64,000 nucleotides of DNA from Maridesulfovibrio ferrireducens (GCF_016342405.1 NZ_JAEINN010000002.1:1-64000), one strand, 5' to 3'; positions 1 to 8,964 are shown, counted from the stretch's first letter. Numbers and translations are program-made. Notes: generated from the sequence alone by a model not told the origin.

Positions 1-100
1 GGAGAAGCTGTAAAGTTAACGCAGCTTATCCTTTATGCAAAGTTCATTAGAGTTGCACTTGCGAGTTGAATTCAGGATATATAAGATTGCTTTTTTCCAA

Positions 101-140
101 TAAAAGAAATCCCGTGCGGTAACGCACGGGATTTCTTTTA
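101..140. terminator. Bidirectional intrinsic terminator
   Basis: A perfect 18-bp inverted repeat (101-118 with 123-140) encloses a GTAA loop. The outer stem is A/T-rich, so each strand ends in a U-rich arm. The stop codon of the minus-strand sigma54 activator (138-140) lies inside the stem. It can end that gene and any plus-strand gene entering from the left of the window. Confidence 0.85.
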
Positions 141-2681
141 TTTAACTGAGACTACATATCTGGTTGACGGCCCCCGTCCTTGTTTGGTGAGCATTTCACG
201 TTTAACAAAATCCTGCAGGTCATATATAGCAGTACGCGTTGGAAGACGTCCTCCAACCATTTCTTGATATTCTTTGCGTGTAACTGTCTTTTTGGTTCTA
301 ATCGTAGGCCATGCTGCACTTTGTCTTTCATTTAACTGCGATGTTTCGTCTATGGTTTCAACCGGTTTACTTTTTTCTTGTTTTTGGGGGTCGGAAGGTT
401 TTTCTTCTACGGGATTATGGATATTTTCTTTCTCTGAAAAAGAGGTCGCGTCAACATCGGAAAGTGGTGTTTTTGATTCGATTTCACCTTCAAGCCTAAT
501 TTCCTCTGGCTGGATGATCTTGCCCTCAGCCATTACTGTGGCTCTTGTTATACAATTGACAAGTTCGCGAACGTTACCGGACCATTGGTAGGATACCAGT
601 TTACTAAGCGCTCCTTTACTGATGCCCATATCGGTCCGCCCGGTGAGCTGTTCGGCTTGCTTGAGATAATAAATACTCAACAACGGGATATTTTCAGGGT
701 GTTCCCGTAGTGCTGGAGTCGCAATTGAGACAACTTTCAGTCGATAATATAAATCTTCTCTGAAAATCTTTTGTTTAATCAGAGAAGGTATGTCGACGTT
801 AGTTGCGGCAATGATTCTGACATTGAAATCAACTTCTTTATCACTGCCTAGAGGTTTTATTTTTCTTGATGCAATAGCTCTAAGAAGTGATTGCTGAACT
901 TTTGGTGATGCAGATTGGATTTCATCCAGAAATAACGTTCCGCCGTTCGCTTCATTGAAAGCTCCGCTGCGGTCGGTTTTCGCATCAGAAAATGCTCCTT
1001 TGACGTGCCCAAATAATACATCCAGCAAAAGGTTTTCATCAAGCGCACCACAGTTGATAGCAACAAAAGGCAATTTTTTGCGGTTGCTCTGACTATGGAT
1101 GGCTTCTGCGACAAGTTGTTTGCCGGTTCCCGTTTCTCCGGAAATGAGAACATCTACATCTACTTGAGCGGCTTTTAATATGTCGGATTTCAGGCTTGAA
1201 ATTATCGGACCATGTCCAATTATTTCAGGTATGAGACTTAGTTCTACGTCCACCAGAGTTTCTAATTCCCGTTTAAGATCTGCCGGTTCACGTTTGTTTA
1301 CATTGAAGATGGCTTCATCCTTGGCCTGTAGCTCAGTAACCTGCTGTTTAACCCTCCTGATAATGTTGTTAATCGAACGTTGAAGCATCTCCACATCAAA
1401 CCCGCAGTATGGAAGATTAATTTCCTCTAATGTTTCCAGTGAACTCAGTTCGTTCATTCTTGTGGCCAGTCTGAGGACCGGAGTTGTTAGAATTTTTCCG
1501 ATGCAAAGTATAAGGAACGATATAAGCGCAATTGTGCCGATTGTGACCATAAGCATTACGTCAAAATGTTTATATCCCGCGATGATCGGGAGTTGGCTTC
1601 TGTCTACAAATATAACCCCGCCGTAAACCATGGGAGGGCTGTTTACAGCCGTTTTGAAGTTAACAGGAGCGTAAGAGAAATAATAAGATTTGACGTTTGA
1701 ATTGGCTTCATCTGTTTCAGCAATTTCTAGCAAACCGTATTCATTATTTTTAATTTTTTCCAGAGCTTGCCAGTATGTTGCGTGATTTTTATTTGGCCTG
1801 AACGCGGAAGCATGTCCCTGTTTGCCTAATGTTCCTTCAAAATTTTCTCTGGCAAGAAAGGTTGTGAGTTCTTTGTCTTTTTCCTGAATCGAAGCCGATT
1901 GAAATAGAATCCAGCCTTCAGTGTTTAAAAGGTAGCTGAATCGCAGTTCCTGACTTCTGGGGAATGCCCATAAGGGGGATTGTTCCGAATTATACAGTGA
2001 AAGAATATTACGTATCTGTGAAGCTTCGACTGAAAGAAATAAAATTCCGGGAGGATTTTTATGGTCTCCGGGAAAATAGGTATAAAAACGAATGACATGA
2101 GTGCTGATATGAAGATTTGAAGCATTGGCATCGGGTAGAGGGTATACAACTTTCATCACTTGTGAAGGCTGAACTTCCCCTGGTTTTAGCAAATTTATTT
2201 TTTCGAGTTCCAACAGGGGATTCGGCTCTATCCGTGATGATTCGGTTAGACTCATCTCATTAATTATTCCATTTCGCTGCACAAGGACGACGGGTTTTCC
2301 TCCCGATGCAGGAAGATAGGCAAGTTCAAAATATTTATTTCCGCCTGCCCGTAAGTGTCTCTCCATCATGTTTCGCAGTGAGTTAGACTGCATATCGCCT
2401 TGCGCGAAGAAAAGCAGGTCTGTTCTGCAAGTATCCATGTATTGCTCGACTTCGTGAACAATTGCCAAAGTTTGGATTTTGACGGTTCGAGTAAGTGCAA
2501 TGTTAACATACTCGTCAGCTACGCGGTAAGACGTATATCCTGTAAATAGTAGGATTGCTAAAATGGAGGGAAGGAGAGTGAGTAATAACTTTCCTCTGAG
2601 CCCCAGTTTTCTAGATATTTTGCTTACGATATTTCGCAAGCCTTCCTTATTGGATTTTTTATCTGATGAGGATTCAGCCAT
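138..2681 (-). CDS. Membrane-anchored sigma54-dependent transcriptional activator with periplasmic sensor and winged-helix C-terminus
   Basis: 847 aa. Residues ~32-52 and ~376-398 are membrane helices flanking a ~320-residue periplasmic, probably Cache-like, sensor. A HAMP-like linker follows, then a sigma54-activator AAA+ domain at ~490-725. Walker A GETGTGK is near 514, Walker B GGTLFLDE near 583, and WSGNVREL closes the module. The sigma54-contacting loop reads GAFSDA (near 560) instead of GAFTGA. The C-terminus is not a Fis helix-turn-helix but a ~50-residue segment resembling winged helices (RTAIYDLQDFVKREML). There is no receiver domain, so the signal is probably sensed directly across the membrane. 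AAGGAG precedes the ATG. It is divergent from a kinase gene and an operon that both carry sigma54 promoters, so it is the obvious activator; this is inference. The family call is secure; ligand and targets are unknown. Confidence 0.9.
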   Translation of the reverse strand: MAESSSDKKSNKEGLRNIVSKISRKLGLRGKLLLTLLPSILAILLFTGYTSYRVADEYVNIALTRTVKIQTLAIVHEVEQYMDTCRTDLLFFAQGDMQSNSLRNMMERHLRAGGNKYFELAYLPASGGKPVVLVQRNGIINEMSLTESSRIEPNPLLELEKINLLKPGEVQPSQVMKVVYPLPDANASNLHISTHVIRFYTYFPGDHKNPPGILFLSVEASQIRNILSLYNSEQSPLWAFPRSQELRFSYLLNTEGWILFQSASIQEKDKELTTFLARENFEGTLGKQGHASAFRPNKNHATYWQALEKIKNNEYGLLEIAETDEANSNVKSYYFSYAPVNFKTAVNSPPMVYGGVIFVDRSQLPIIAGYKHFDVMLMVTIGTIALISFLILCIGKILTTPVLRLATRMNELSSLETLEEINLPYCGFDVEMLQRSINNIIRRVKQQVTELQAKDEAIFNVNKREPADLKRELETLVDVELSLIPEIIGHGPIISSLKSDILKAAQVDVDVLISGETGTGKQLVAEAIHSQSNRKKLPFVAINCGALDENLLLDVLFGHVKGAFSDAKTDRSGAFNEANGGTLFLDEIQSASPKVQQSLLRAIASRKIKPLGSDKEVDFNVRIIAATNVDIPSLIKQKIFREDLYYRLKVVSIATPALREHPENIPLLSIYYLKQAEQLTGRTDMGISKGALSKLVSYQWSGNVRELVNCITRATVMAEGKIIQPEEIRLEGEIESKTPLSDVDATSFSEKENIHNPVEEKPSDPQKQEKSKPVETIDETSQLNERQSAAWPTIRTKKTVTRKEYQEMVGGRLPTRTAIYDLQDFVKREMLTKQGRGPSTRYVVSVK

Positions 2682-2715
2682 GCCGTTCTCCTTGGGTACA
2701 GATCATCTTTATTAT

Positions 2716-2739
2716 AGATAGTTCATAATTTCACTATCT
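2716..2739. promoter_or_regulatory. 7-bp inverted repeat in the divergent region, possible activator site
   Basis: AGATAGT and ACTATCT are separated by 10 bp, about 50 bp upstream of the -24 element of the sigma54 promoter at 2780 and just upstream of the activator gene. The position suits an enhancer-binding-protein site. I found no clear second copy upstream of the promoter at 4804, so this is tentative. Confidence 0.3.
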
Positions 2740-2779
2740 TTTGCGGTATGCCTCTTCGCTTTGTATTGTCAATAGCTTT

Positions 2780-2795
2780 TGGCATACGGATTGCT
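2780..2795 (+). promoter_or_regulatory. Sigma54 (-24/-12) promoter for the Cache histidine kinase
   Basis: TGGCATA-N4-TTGCT: GG at 2781-2782 and GC at 2793-2794 with exactly 10 bp between, and one mismatch to TGGCACR-N4-TTGCW. The predicted start is near 2806, giving a ~105-nt leader before the kinase gene. Confidence 0.75.
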
Positions 2796-2911
2796 TTAAA
2801 AGTATGTCATGTGTGAATTTTAAACATGGTTTTTGCTAGATAATATAATAGTTTGTAATAATTGAGTAATGCTGAAAAAAATGTGGCAATTTCGTGCAAA
2901 AGGATTTCATG

Positions 2912-4585
2912 ATGAAAAAACAGGTGTATCGCGGAGTTCATAAACTCCTTCTCGTTTCAATGATTATTGTTCCCGCCATACCGCTTCTTCTGGCGGTGAC
3001 TATCGGTTATTATTCCTATTCAAAAACAACGGAAAAATTGGTTGTAAGTGCAATTCGTCAATCGGCTATAGATCATAGGGATATAATTTCGGTATTCCTT
3101 AAAGAGAGGCAGTCGGATTTGCAGGAATATTTGAATTTAATACCCCCTGAGCATTTGAAACGAGGGTTGGAGCATGAAGATATTGCTTTGATGTATAAAT
3201 ATGCTGGTGGCGTATTTCAGGATTTGGGTTTGATTGCACCGGATGGGGTTCAGGTGTCATATGCAGGAGCATATGAACTGGCTGAAAAGAAATATCTTGA
3301 TGCGCCTTGGTATCAAGGTGCTGTTAAAAAGGGATATTATGTCAGTGATGTATATTTAGGATATCGTAATGTTCCGCATTTTGTTGTGGCAGTCATGAAA
3401 CGCATAGATGGTAAGCCATGGGTGCTGCGAGGTACTATCAATCCGGATATTTTTAGAAAACTTGTTGATGGAGTTAAACTTGGAGATACCGGCGAGGCTT
3501 ATATTGTAAGTCAGGATGGTAAATTTCAGACTGCGCGCAGATCCGGTGGAAGACTTCTCGAAAATGATTTGTTTAATTATCCGTTTCAGAAAAAAAACAT
3601 AATGTCGTTCCTCGGAAATGATGACGGTGCTGATTATTTATTTACATCTGCTCTTATGAATGATGGTAAATGGCGGCTTATCGTTCGGCAAAAGAGAGTT
3701 GATGCTTTTCGATCAACTAATAATGCCGGATATACAGTTCTTATTATTCTTCTTTGCGGAGGTGCTTTCATTGTTGTTCTGGCCTTTTTTGCTAGCCGTA
3801 AAATTTATGAAACACTTGAACGTCAGGCCGGTGATGTCTGTGCTCTTGAAAACCAGCTTATGCGGGCAGTTCGTCTTGCCGAGCTCGGAGAAATGTCGGC
3901 TGGCTTTGCTCATGAAATAAATAATCCATTGCAAATAATGAAAAGTGACCTCGCATTGTTGGAGATGGTTCTTGAAGATGTGTTTTCAAGCAACTGCGAT
4001 CCGGTAATACGCGATGAAGTTCAGGATATCGCCGATCAGTTGAAGTTGCAGATTGATCGTTGCGCAGGCATTACCCGTGAAATTCTTAATTTCGGTCGGA
4101 GCAATAAGCCTGAGTTGCAGAATATTAATCTTGCAGTTTATTTGCCCGGAGTGGGGGCTATGGTTGAAAAGAAAGCCGTTGTTCATGGTATACAAATGAG
4201 CTGTACGATCAGTCCTGAAACACCTTTAATTGAGGCTGATCCCGGGCAGTTGCAGCAGGTAATGGTTAATCTGCTTAATAATGCGATTCATGCCGTTATT
4301 GATCGACATGGTTCTGAAGGTGGAAAAGTCAGAGTTGATGCTGCGCGCGGAGCGGATGGAAGTGCTGTTATTAAGGTAAGCGATAATGGGACAGGCATCA
4401 GTCCTGATTATTTGAACAAGGTTTTTGTTCCTTTCTTTTCTACTAAGGCTCCGGGAAAGGGTACAGGCCTCGGTCTGTCAGTGTGCCATACTATAATAAC
4501 GTCTCTTGGTGGTGACCTAATCGTCGAAAGTGTTAAGAATGAGGGCACAGTTTTTACGATAACTTTACCGGGAATTAATAACTAA
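2912..4585 (+). CDS. Cache-domain membrane sensor histidine kinase
   Basis: About 557 aa from the ATG at 2912, chosen because AAAAGGA at 2898-2904 sits 7 nt upstream; the frame is open from a GTG at 2894. Membrane helices at ~13-33 and ~270-290 flank a double-Cache-like periplasmic sensor. The dimerisation domain has GEMSAGFAHEINNPL with the phospho-accepting His near 334. The ATPase domain follows (N box NLLNNAIHAV, G1 DNGTGIS, G2 GTGLGLSV). It is a clear paralog of the kinase at 12096: the sensor motif YVSDV-(Y/F)-(L/M)-G-(Y/F)-RN is shared and the phospho-His falls at the same residue number. It stands alone between a sigma54 promoter and a strong terminator, and probably feeds the receivers of the downstream operon. 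Confidence 0.93.
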   Translation: MKKQVYRGVHKLLLVSMIIVPAIPLLLAVTIGYYSYSKTTEKLVVSAIRQSAIDHRDIISVFLKERQSDLQEYLNLIPPEHLKRGLEHEDIALMYKYAGGVFQDLGLIAPDGVQVSYAGAYELAEKKYLDAPWYQGAVKKGYYVSDVYLGYRNVPHFVVAVMKRIDGKPWVLRGTINPDIFRKLVDGVKLGDTGEAYIVSQDGKFQTARRSGGRLLENDLFNYPFQKKNIMSFLGNDDGADYLFTSALMNDGKWRLIVRQKRVDAFRSTNNAGYTVLIILLCGGAFIVVLAFFASRKIYETLERQAGDVCALENQLMRAVRLAELGEMSAGFAHEINNPLQIMKSDLALLEMVLEDVFSSNCDPVIRDEVQDIADQLKLQIDRCAGITREILNFGRSNKPELQNINLAVYLPGVGAMVEKKAVVHGIQMSCTISPETPLIEADPGQLQQVMVNLLNNAIHAVIDRHGSEGGKVRVDAARGADGSAVIKVSDNGTGISPDYLNKVFVPFFSTKAPGKGTGLGLSVCHTIITSLGGDLIVESVKNEGTVFTITLPGINN

Positions 4586-4666
4586 TTTTGAATCATAAAG
4601 TCCTTTTTAACAGTGCATGCGTTTAAGGTTTATCCCTTGTAGCTAATTCTAAATATTAATACTTTT

Positions 4667-4719
4667 AAAAATCCTTTTTGACTCAGCATAAAATTGCTGG
4701 GCAAGAAGGATTTTTTTTT
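4667..4719 (+). terminator. Intrinsic terminator after the Cache kinase gene
   Basis: AAAAATCCTT (4667-4676) pairs with AAGGATTTTT (4706-4715), with an inner CAGCA/TGCTG stem and a run of nine T. It separates the kinase gene from the sigma54 operon that follows. Confidence 0.85.
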
Positions 4720-4803
4720 GGAAGAATTCTTCTTTTGCTTGATTGTTAAATGCTTAAACAAACTATTGCGTGATTAAAATGATTTATTTCAGTCACTTGT
4801 GAT

Positions 4804-4819
4804 TGGCACGCTGGTTGCA
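4804..4819 (+). promoter_or_regulatory. Consensus sigma54 (-24/-12) promoter of the signalling/transport operon
   Basis: TGGCACG-CTGG-TTGCA is a perfect match to the sigma54 consensus: GG at 4805-4806, GC at 4817-4818, 10-bp spacing. The predicted start is near 4831, ~108 nt upstream of the first gene. Three GTGA/TCAC tetramers lie at 4770-4802, just upstream of and touching the -24 element. Confidence 0.92.
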
Positions 4820-4938
4820 AAAGTAAGCGTTAGAAATACGTAAAAACAAGTTGGGAAAAGGCACGGAGAAGTCACAAGCAACCAGATTAAGGTGTTTGGC
4901 TTCACCTAAAATGAAGTCAGACACAATGTGAGACAGCT

Positions 4939-5367
4939 ATGGAACAGATGAAAATCATGCTTGTAGATGACGAAGAGCGTCTGCTCAGCACAACAAAAAA
5001 ACTTTTCGAGAAGATGGGGATTGATGTTTTTACATCAACGTCCGGAAAGGATGCTCTCGAACTGCTTAGGACTGAAAACGTACATGTAATCTTTCTCGAT
5101 ATAAAGATGCCTGGAATGGATGGCATGGAAACTTTGCAGCGTATCAAGAAAGATTACCCGCTTATCGAAGTGATCATTCTCACGGGACACGCAACGATGG
5201 AGTCCGCAGTGGAAGGTCTGAAGTTGGGTGCGATGGATTTCCTGGTTAAGCCGGTGAGTATGAAGGACATTCTTGGGAAGGTTGAGGAGGCTTTTGAAAA
5301 AGTTTCACGCCACAAGAAGAAAATTCTTTCCGCCCGGATGGCTGATGTCGTCGAAGGTAGAAAGTAA
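4939..5367 (+). CDS. Receiver-only response regulator
   Basis: 142 aa made of a single CheY-like receiver: acidic pair D10/D11, phospho-acceptor D54 in LDIKMPGMDG, T82 in LTGH and conserved K104 in VKP. A short charged tail (~25 residues) carries no output domain. It is the first gene after the sigma54 promoter and lies 29 nt upstream of the receiver-CBS gene. The Shine-Dalgarno is weak; an ATG nine bases downstream (4948) is also possible. It probably acts as a phospho-shuttle or protein-interaction module for one of the neighbouring kinases. Confidence 0.93.
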   Translation: MEQMKIMLVDDEERLLSTTKKLFEKMGIDVFTSTSGKDALELLRTENVHVIFLDIKMPGMDGMETLQRIKKDYPLIEVIILTGHATMESAVEGLKLGAMDFLVKPVSMKDILGKVEEAFEKVSRHKKKILSARMADVVEGRK

Positions 5368-5396
5368 AAATTGATAGAACTTCAAGGAGGTTGATA

Positions 5397-6296
5397 ATGA
5401 GTAAGATTAAGGTCCTCATGGTCGACGATGAGGAACGCTTCCGTAACACGACAGCTAAGATACTGTCCCGCAAAGGATTTGAAACAGTCTTGGCGGAGAG
5501 TGGTGAAGAAGCTTTGGAAAAACTGGGGGAAAATCCGGATGTAGTCATTCTGGATGTGAAAATGAGTGGAATGGACGGACATGAAACATTGGCTCGGATT
5601 AAGGATCTTAAGCCCGATCTTCCAATAATCATGCTTACAGGTCATGGAGATCTTTCCGGTGCCAGAAAAGCTCATAAAACAGGCGCGTTCGATTTTCTTG
5701 CCAAGCCATGTGATATCGATCTTTTGGCTGATAAAATCCATGACGCTCATGCTTCTGTTTCCAAAAAGCCCTATCAGGAGAAGCTGGTAGAGCAAATAAT
5801 GATTCCTCTGGATGACTATACTCTGATTCCGGATAACAGCACCGTGCGTGATGCCATCGCAGCACTGAAAAAGGCTATGAGTGAATTTGTAGCTACGAAT
5901 AAGTTGATGGACACAGGACATCGTTCGGTTGTTGTCACTAATCCCAGCGGTAATGTCGTCGGTATACTTAATCCCTTAAATCTTATCAACGCAATCAGGC
6001 CCGATTATCTGTCAGCTCCTAAGCCTTCTACGGCGGATAGTCTGCAGTATTCAGCCATGTTCTGGGAAGGGCTTTTTACTTCCCGCGTTAAAGAAATCAT
6101 GAACAAACCTGTGCGTGAACTGATGTCTGAAACACTTCCGACCATCAGTTTTGACGCAAACCTAATGGATGTTGCCAACAATATGGTGACAATGCCTGCA
6201 CGGCGCATGGTTGTTCAGAAAGACGGCAGGGACATAGGCATCGTCCGGGAGCAGGAACTCTTCTATGAGATCGCCCGGATAATCTCATCGAGTTAA
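5397..6296 (+). CDS. Response regulator with receiver and paired CBS domains
   Basis: 299 aa from the ATG at 5397, chosen because AAGGAGG at 5384-5390 precedes it. Residues 1-120 are a receiver with phospho-acceptor D53 (LDVKMSGMDG) and LTGHGD. Residues ~135-299 look like two CBS motifs, each ending in a VVGIL/DIGIV-type strand. CBS pairs bind adenosine nucleotides, so the protein may combine phosphorylation with energy-charge sensing. It sits 31 nt upstream of the DASS transporter gene, making it a plausible cytoplasmic regulator of transport. The CBS call rests on pattern, not a profile search. Confidence 0.85.
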   Translation: MSKIKVLMVDDEERFRNTTAKILSRKGFETVLAESGEEALEKLGENPDVVILDVKMSGMDGHETLARIKDLKPDLPIIMLTGHGDLSGARKAHKTGAFDFLAKPCDIDLLADKIHDAHASVSKKPYQEKLVEQIMIPLDDYTLIPDNSTVRDAIAALKKAMSEFVATNKLMDTGHRSVVVTNPSGNVVGILNPLNLINAIRPDYLSAPKPSTADSLQYSAMFWEGLFTSRVKEIMNKPVRELMSETLPTISFDANLMDVANNMVTMPARRMVVQKDGRDIGIVREQELFYEIARIISSS

Positions 6297-6327
6297 TTAT
6301 ACTGAAGTAAAGCGATAGAGGTGAAAC

Positions 6328-8178
6328 ATGGCACAAGCAGAAAAAAGGGCGACAGGATACGATAAGTTCGTCAACTGGAAGTTGCTGATAATTCCAGTAG
6401 TAATATTCACGGTGCTCCTTCTTCTTCCAGCAACACAGGGAATGAAAAAGGTGGGAATGCAGTATTCTGTAGGCCCGAAGATTGTAACTAATTATATTTG
6501 TGAACAACTTTTTAACACTAAAAGTTTTGAAGTTGAGCAGTGGCAGGTTTTGACTGCTCAGATGATGGAACAAAATATGCGCATGGGGGCCTTATCCAAG
6601 GCTCGTTTCATGAAGCGTGATGCTAAATGGCTGAAGAAGTACAAGATTCAAGCTGATTCAGCCAATTTGAAAAAGGCTCTTAATTACGTAGATACCAAAC
6701 TTACAGACGCAGCTTATCTCACGGTAATGAAGAAAGCGTTTGATCTTCGGAACAAGAATCTTTCGTATGAGGATTTATCCTCTTCAGAAAAGAAGAGTGC
6801 TGATAAGGGAGCATGGAAAATCAAGGTTGCCATCGCTATGGTTGTCTTTGTTGTCTTCTGCTTCATGACAGAATGTATGCCGCTTCCCGGTGTGTCGTTT
6901 TGTATCGGTCTGATTCTTGTCTTTAGCGGAGTAGTCTCACGAAGTGAGGTTGCAAGTCTTTACTGGTCAGATGCCTGCTGGTTTATCATGGGTTCGCTGA
7001 TGTTCGCGGCCGCTTTCGTCAAGACGGGAGTGGATAAGAGAATGTGTCTGCTCATGTTTAAAAAACTGGCAGTTCCTAATGTGCGCTGGATTACGTTGAT
7101 ATTCTTCCTTGTAATCAGCCCGCTTGCAGCGTTTATTTCAGACCATGCACTGGCAGCAATGTTCCTGCCCATCGGTATGTTGCTTTATCAGAACAGTCTT
7201 ACTGACGAGATTCCTGAAGATAAGGAACTTGCCAAGATGTTGATGATCGCAATTGCTATGGCTTGTAACATCGGTGGTCCTGGTGCTCCTTCCGGTGGAG
7301 CACGAAACGTTATTATGATGACTTATTTGTCAGACATGTTCGGCATGGACATTGGTTATGCACAGTGGATTATGTACTGTATGCCGTTTGTCATCGCGAT
7401 GATTCCGATCACATGGATCGTAACCAATACTGTTTTCAAACCGAGAATTCGTTCTCTTGCTCCGGCTATGCGTCACCTCGAAGGTGAAATAGTAAAGATG
7501 GGTAAGTGGAATAAGAACCAGATATGGGCCATGATCATCTTTGTTATTATGGTCTTCGGTTGGTTTACTGAGAAGGCATTTTTCAACATGGGAATCTATC
7601 CTATCCGTCTGGGTATCGGTGTAATCGCCGTTGCCGGAGCTGTTGCCTACCTGTTGACCGGTGTTGTTAACTGGCGCGATTATCAGGAGAAGGTCGACTG
7701 GGGTGTAGTCTGGCTTTATGCAGGTGCAATCATCTTTGGTCGTACATTGGATAAGACCGGTGCTGCATATTGGTTAGCTCAGTCTGTTATTGATTCTCTT
7801 GCTCCGCTCGGTATGGATAAGGGGATCCCCCTCATGCTTACCTCGAACGGTTTGACAGCTGTACTGACAAACTTAATGGCTGATGGTCCGGCCGCGGCCG
7901 CAGTTGGTCCTATCACTTTGAATATGGCTAGTATTGTCCATCCGGGAACAACATTCCTGCCGTTTATGGCAATGGCTACAGCTATTTCATCTTCCTTTGC
8001 TTACTGCCTCATTATCGGAACTCCCCCTAACGCAATTGTATACGCCTCAGGATATCTTGAGCCTAAGGATTACCTTAGAGTCGGGGTGCCTATGTGGTTT
8101 ATTGCGAACATTATGATCGTCATTCTCACATCGTTATACTGGTGTGGAATCGGGTTCGGTAGCTTACCGGGATTTTAA
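6328..8178 (+). CDS. DASS/SLC13-family anion transporter with N-terminal extension
   Basis: 616 aa. A first membrane helix (~17-35) is followed by a ~130-residue charged, probably extracytoplasmic, insertion, and then the DASS core from ~165. Known DASS carriers are sodium-coupled and use two SNT motifs to hold sodium and the carboxylate or sulfate. Here the first is S271-D272-H273 (FISDHALAAM) and the second region reads T514-N515-L516. The IGTPPNAIVY loop (564-571) is intact, and IGGPGAPSGGARN occupies the first-repeat loop. Uptake of a dicarboxylate, sulfate or sulfonate is inferred from the family; the altered motifs make the substrate uncertain. GAGGTG lies upstream of the ATG. Sigma54 control and flanking signalling genes suggest inducible transport. 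Confidence 0.85.
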   Translation: MAQAEKRATGYDKFVNWKLLIIPVVIFTVLLLLPATQGMKKVGMQYSVGPKIVTNYICEQLFNTKSFEVEQWQVLTAQMMEQNMRMGALSKARFMKRDAKWLKKYKIQADSANLKKALNYVDTKLTDAAYLTVMKKAFDLRNKNLSYEDLSSSEKKSADKGAWKIKVAIAMVVFVVFCFMTECMPLPGVSFCIGLILVFSGVVSRSEVASLYWSDACWFIMGSLMFAAAFVKTGVDKRMCLLMFKKLAVPNVRWITLIFFLVISPLAAFISDHALAAMFLPIGMLLYQNSLTDEIPEDKELAKMLMIAIAMACNIGGPGAPSGGARNVIMMTYLSDMFGMDIGYAQWIMYCMPFVIAMIPITWIVTNTVFKPRIRSLAPAMRHLEGEIVKMGKWNKNQIWAMIIFVIMVFGWFTEKAFFNMGIYPIRLGIGVIAVAGAVAYLLTGVVNWRDYQEKVDWGVVWLYAGAIIFGRTLDKTGAAYWLAQSVIDSLAPLGMDKGIPLMLTSNGLTAVLTNLMADGPAAAAVGPITLNMASIVHPGTTFLPFMAMATAISSSFAYCLIIGTPPNAIVYASGYLEPKDYLRVGVPMWFIANIMIVILTSLYWCGIGFGSLPGF

Positions 8179-8203
8179 AAAACGATAATCAGTTTTATAT
8201 ACT

Positions 8204-8234
8204 CCGGCGGTTTCCCCATTGAGGGGGCCGCCGG
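8204..8234 (+). other. Intercistronic G/C hairpin
   Basis: CCGGCGG (8204-8210) pairs with CCGCCGG (8228-8234) with further C/G pairs inside. No U-tract follows, and the Shine-Dalgarno of the 50-aa gene begins three bases later. It is more likely an mRNA-stability or processing element between transporter and small gene than a terminator. Confidence 0.55.
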
Positions 8235-8251
8235 GTCAGGAGGGTAACATT

Positions 8252-8404
8252 ATGAAAAGCGATGAAAAAAAAGAACAGCTTTTTATCCATGAAAACGGCA
8301 ACACATATTTTTCAAAGCAAACCGAGCGGAGATTCCTTTTTGTTTTCACGCTTGTCATGCTCGGTTGGGGCATGGTTGAAGGCTTAAATCGATTAATAGG
8401 CTAG
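8252..8404 (+). CDS. 50-residue single-span membrane peptide
   Basis: The ATG at 8252 follows CAGGAGGG at 8237-8244. The product has a hydrophilic N-terminus of ~28 residues and one hydrophobic span (FLFVFTLVMLGWGMV), then a short tail. It lies between the transporter and the Yip1-like gene with only 11 nt to the latter. It could be a small subunit or regulator of the transporter; no family recognised. Confidence 0.7.
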   Translation: MKSDEKKEQLFIHENGNTYFSKQTERRFLFVFTLVMLGWGMVEGLNRLIG

Positions 8405-8415
8405 GAGGAAGGGTT

Positions 8416-8964
8416 ATGGAAGCTTCATGCACGCAGGCTGAAAAGATGGGAATCAGGGAGTACATGGATACTCTTTTCGCGATTATGCGTTCCCCTGCTA
8501 AATATTTTGAAAGTGTTGCAGACGAGAATGGGTCTAGACGGGCGCTCTTCTTTTTAATGATTTCGGGAATTTTTTATTGCTCCGTAAGCATGACATATTT
8601 CTTTGAAAATTCCCTCACTATGGGCGTTATTATGATGATTAATGCCGTTTTTATGCCCGCGCTCGGAGCTGCTTTTTCCTTTTGTATGATCAGTATGTCG
8701 ACCCGGAGCAGAGTGCCATACAGCAAGGTTTTTAATGTTTATGCTTATGCCGGCGGAGCTCTCATGGTCATTTCATGGATTCCCGGTCTTGCAATGATAC
8801 TGGAGCCTGTTCGTGCTGTGCTTGTAGGAATCGGGCTGGTCAAAGTTTGCGGTTTAAGAAAGATGCAGGCGGCTTTTTTAGTTATAATAACTGCTGTTTT
8901 ACTGTTGATATTTTTTTGGACAGCCGCTCCGTTGGTTTTAGAAGTGCGGTCAATGTTCGGGTAG
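8416..8964 (+). CDS. Yip1-like multi-span membrane protein
   Basis: 182 aa with a short cytoplasmic start (TLFAIMRSPAKYFESV, the usual lead-in of Yip1-type proteins) and about five hydrophobic segments (~45-62, 70-95, 108-122, 127-142, 150-170). LVKVCGLRKMQA before the last helix is typical of Yip1. AGGAGGAAGG precedes the ATG. Yip1-like bacterial proteins have no defined biochemical role; placement here suggests membrane support for the transporter or kinases. Confidence 0.75.
   Translation: MEASCTQAEKMGIREYMDTLFAIMRSPAKYFESVADENGSRRALFFLMISGIFYCSVSMTYFFENSLTMGVIMMINAVFMPALGAAFSFCMISMSTRSRVPYSKVFNVYAYAGGALMVISWIPGLAMILEPVRAVLVGIGLVKVCGLRKMQAAFLVIITAVLLLIFFWTAAPLVLEVRSMFG

Noticed and set aside
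1-69. Short open frame at the left edge ending at TGA 67-69
   Set aside because: Only 22 codons are visible, and the other frames close early. Coding is possible but cannot be supported, so it is not listed as a gene.
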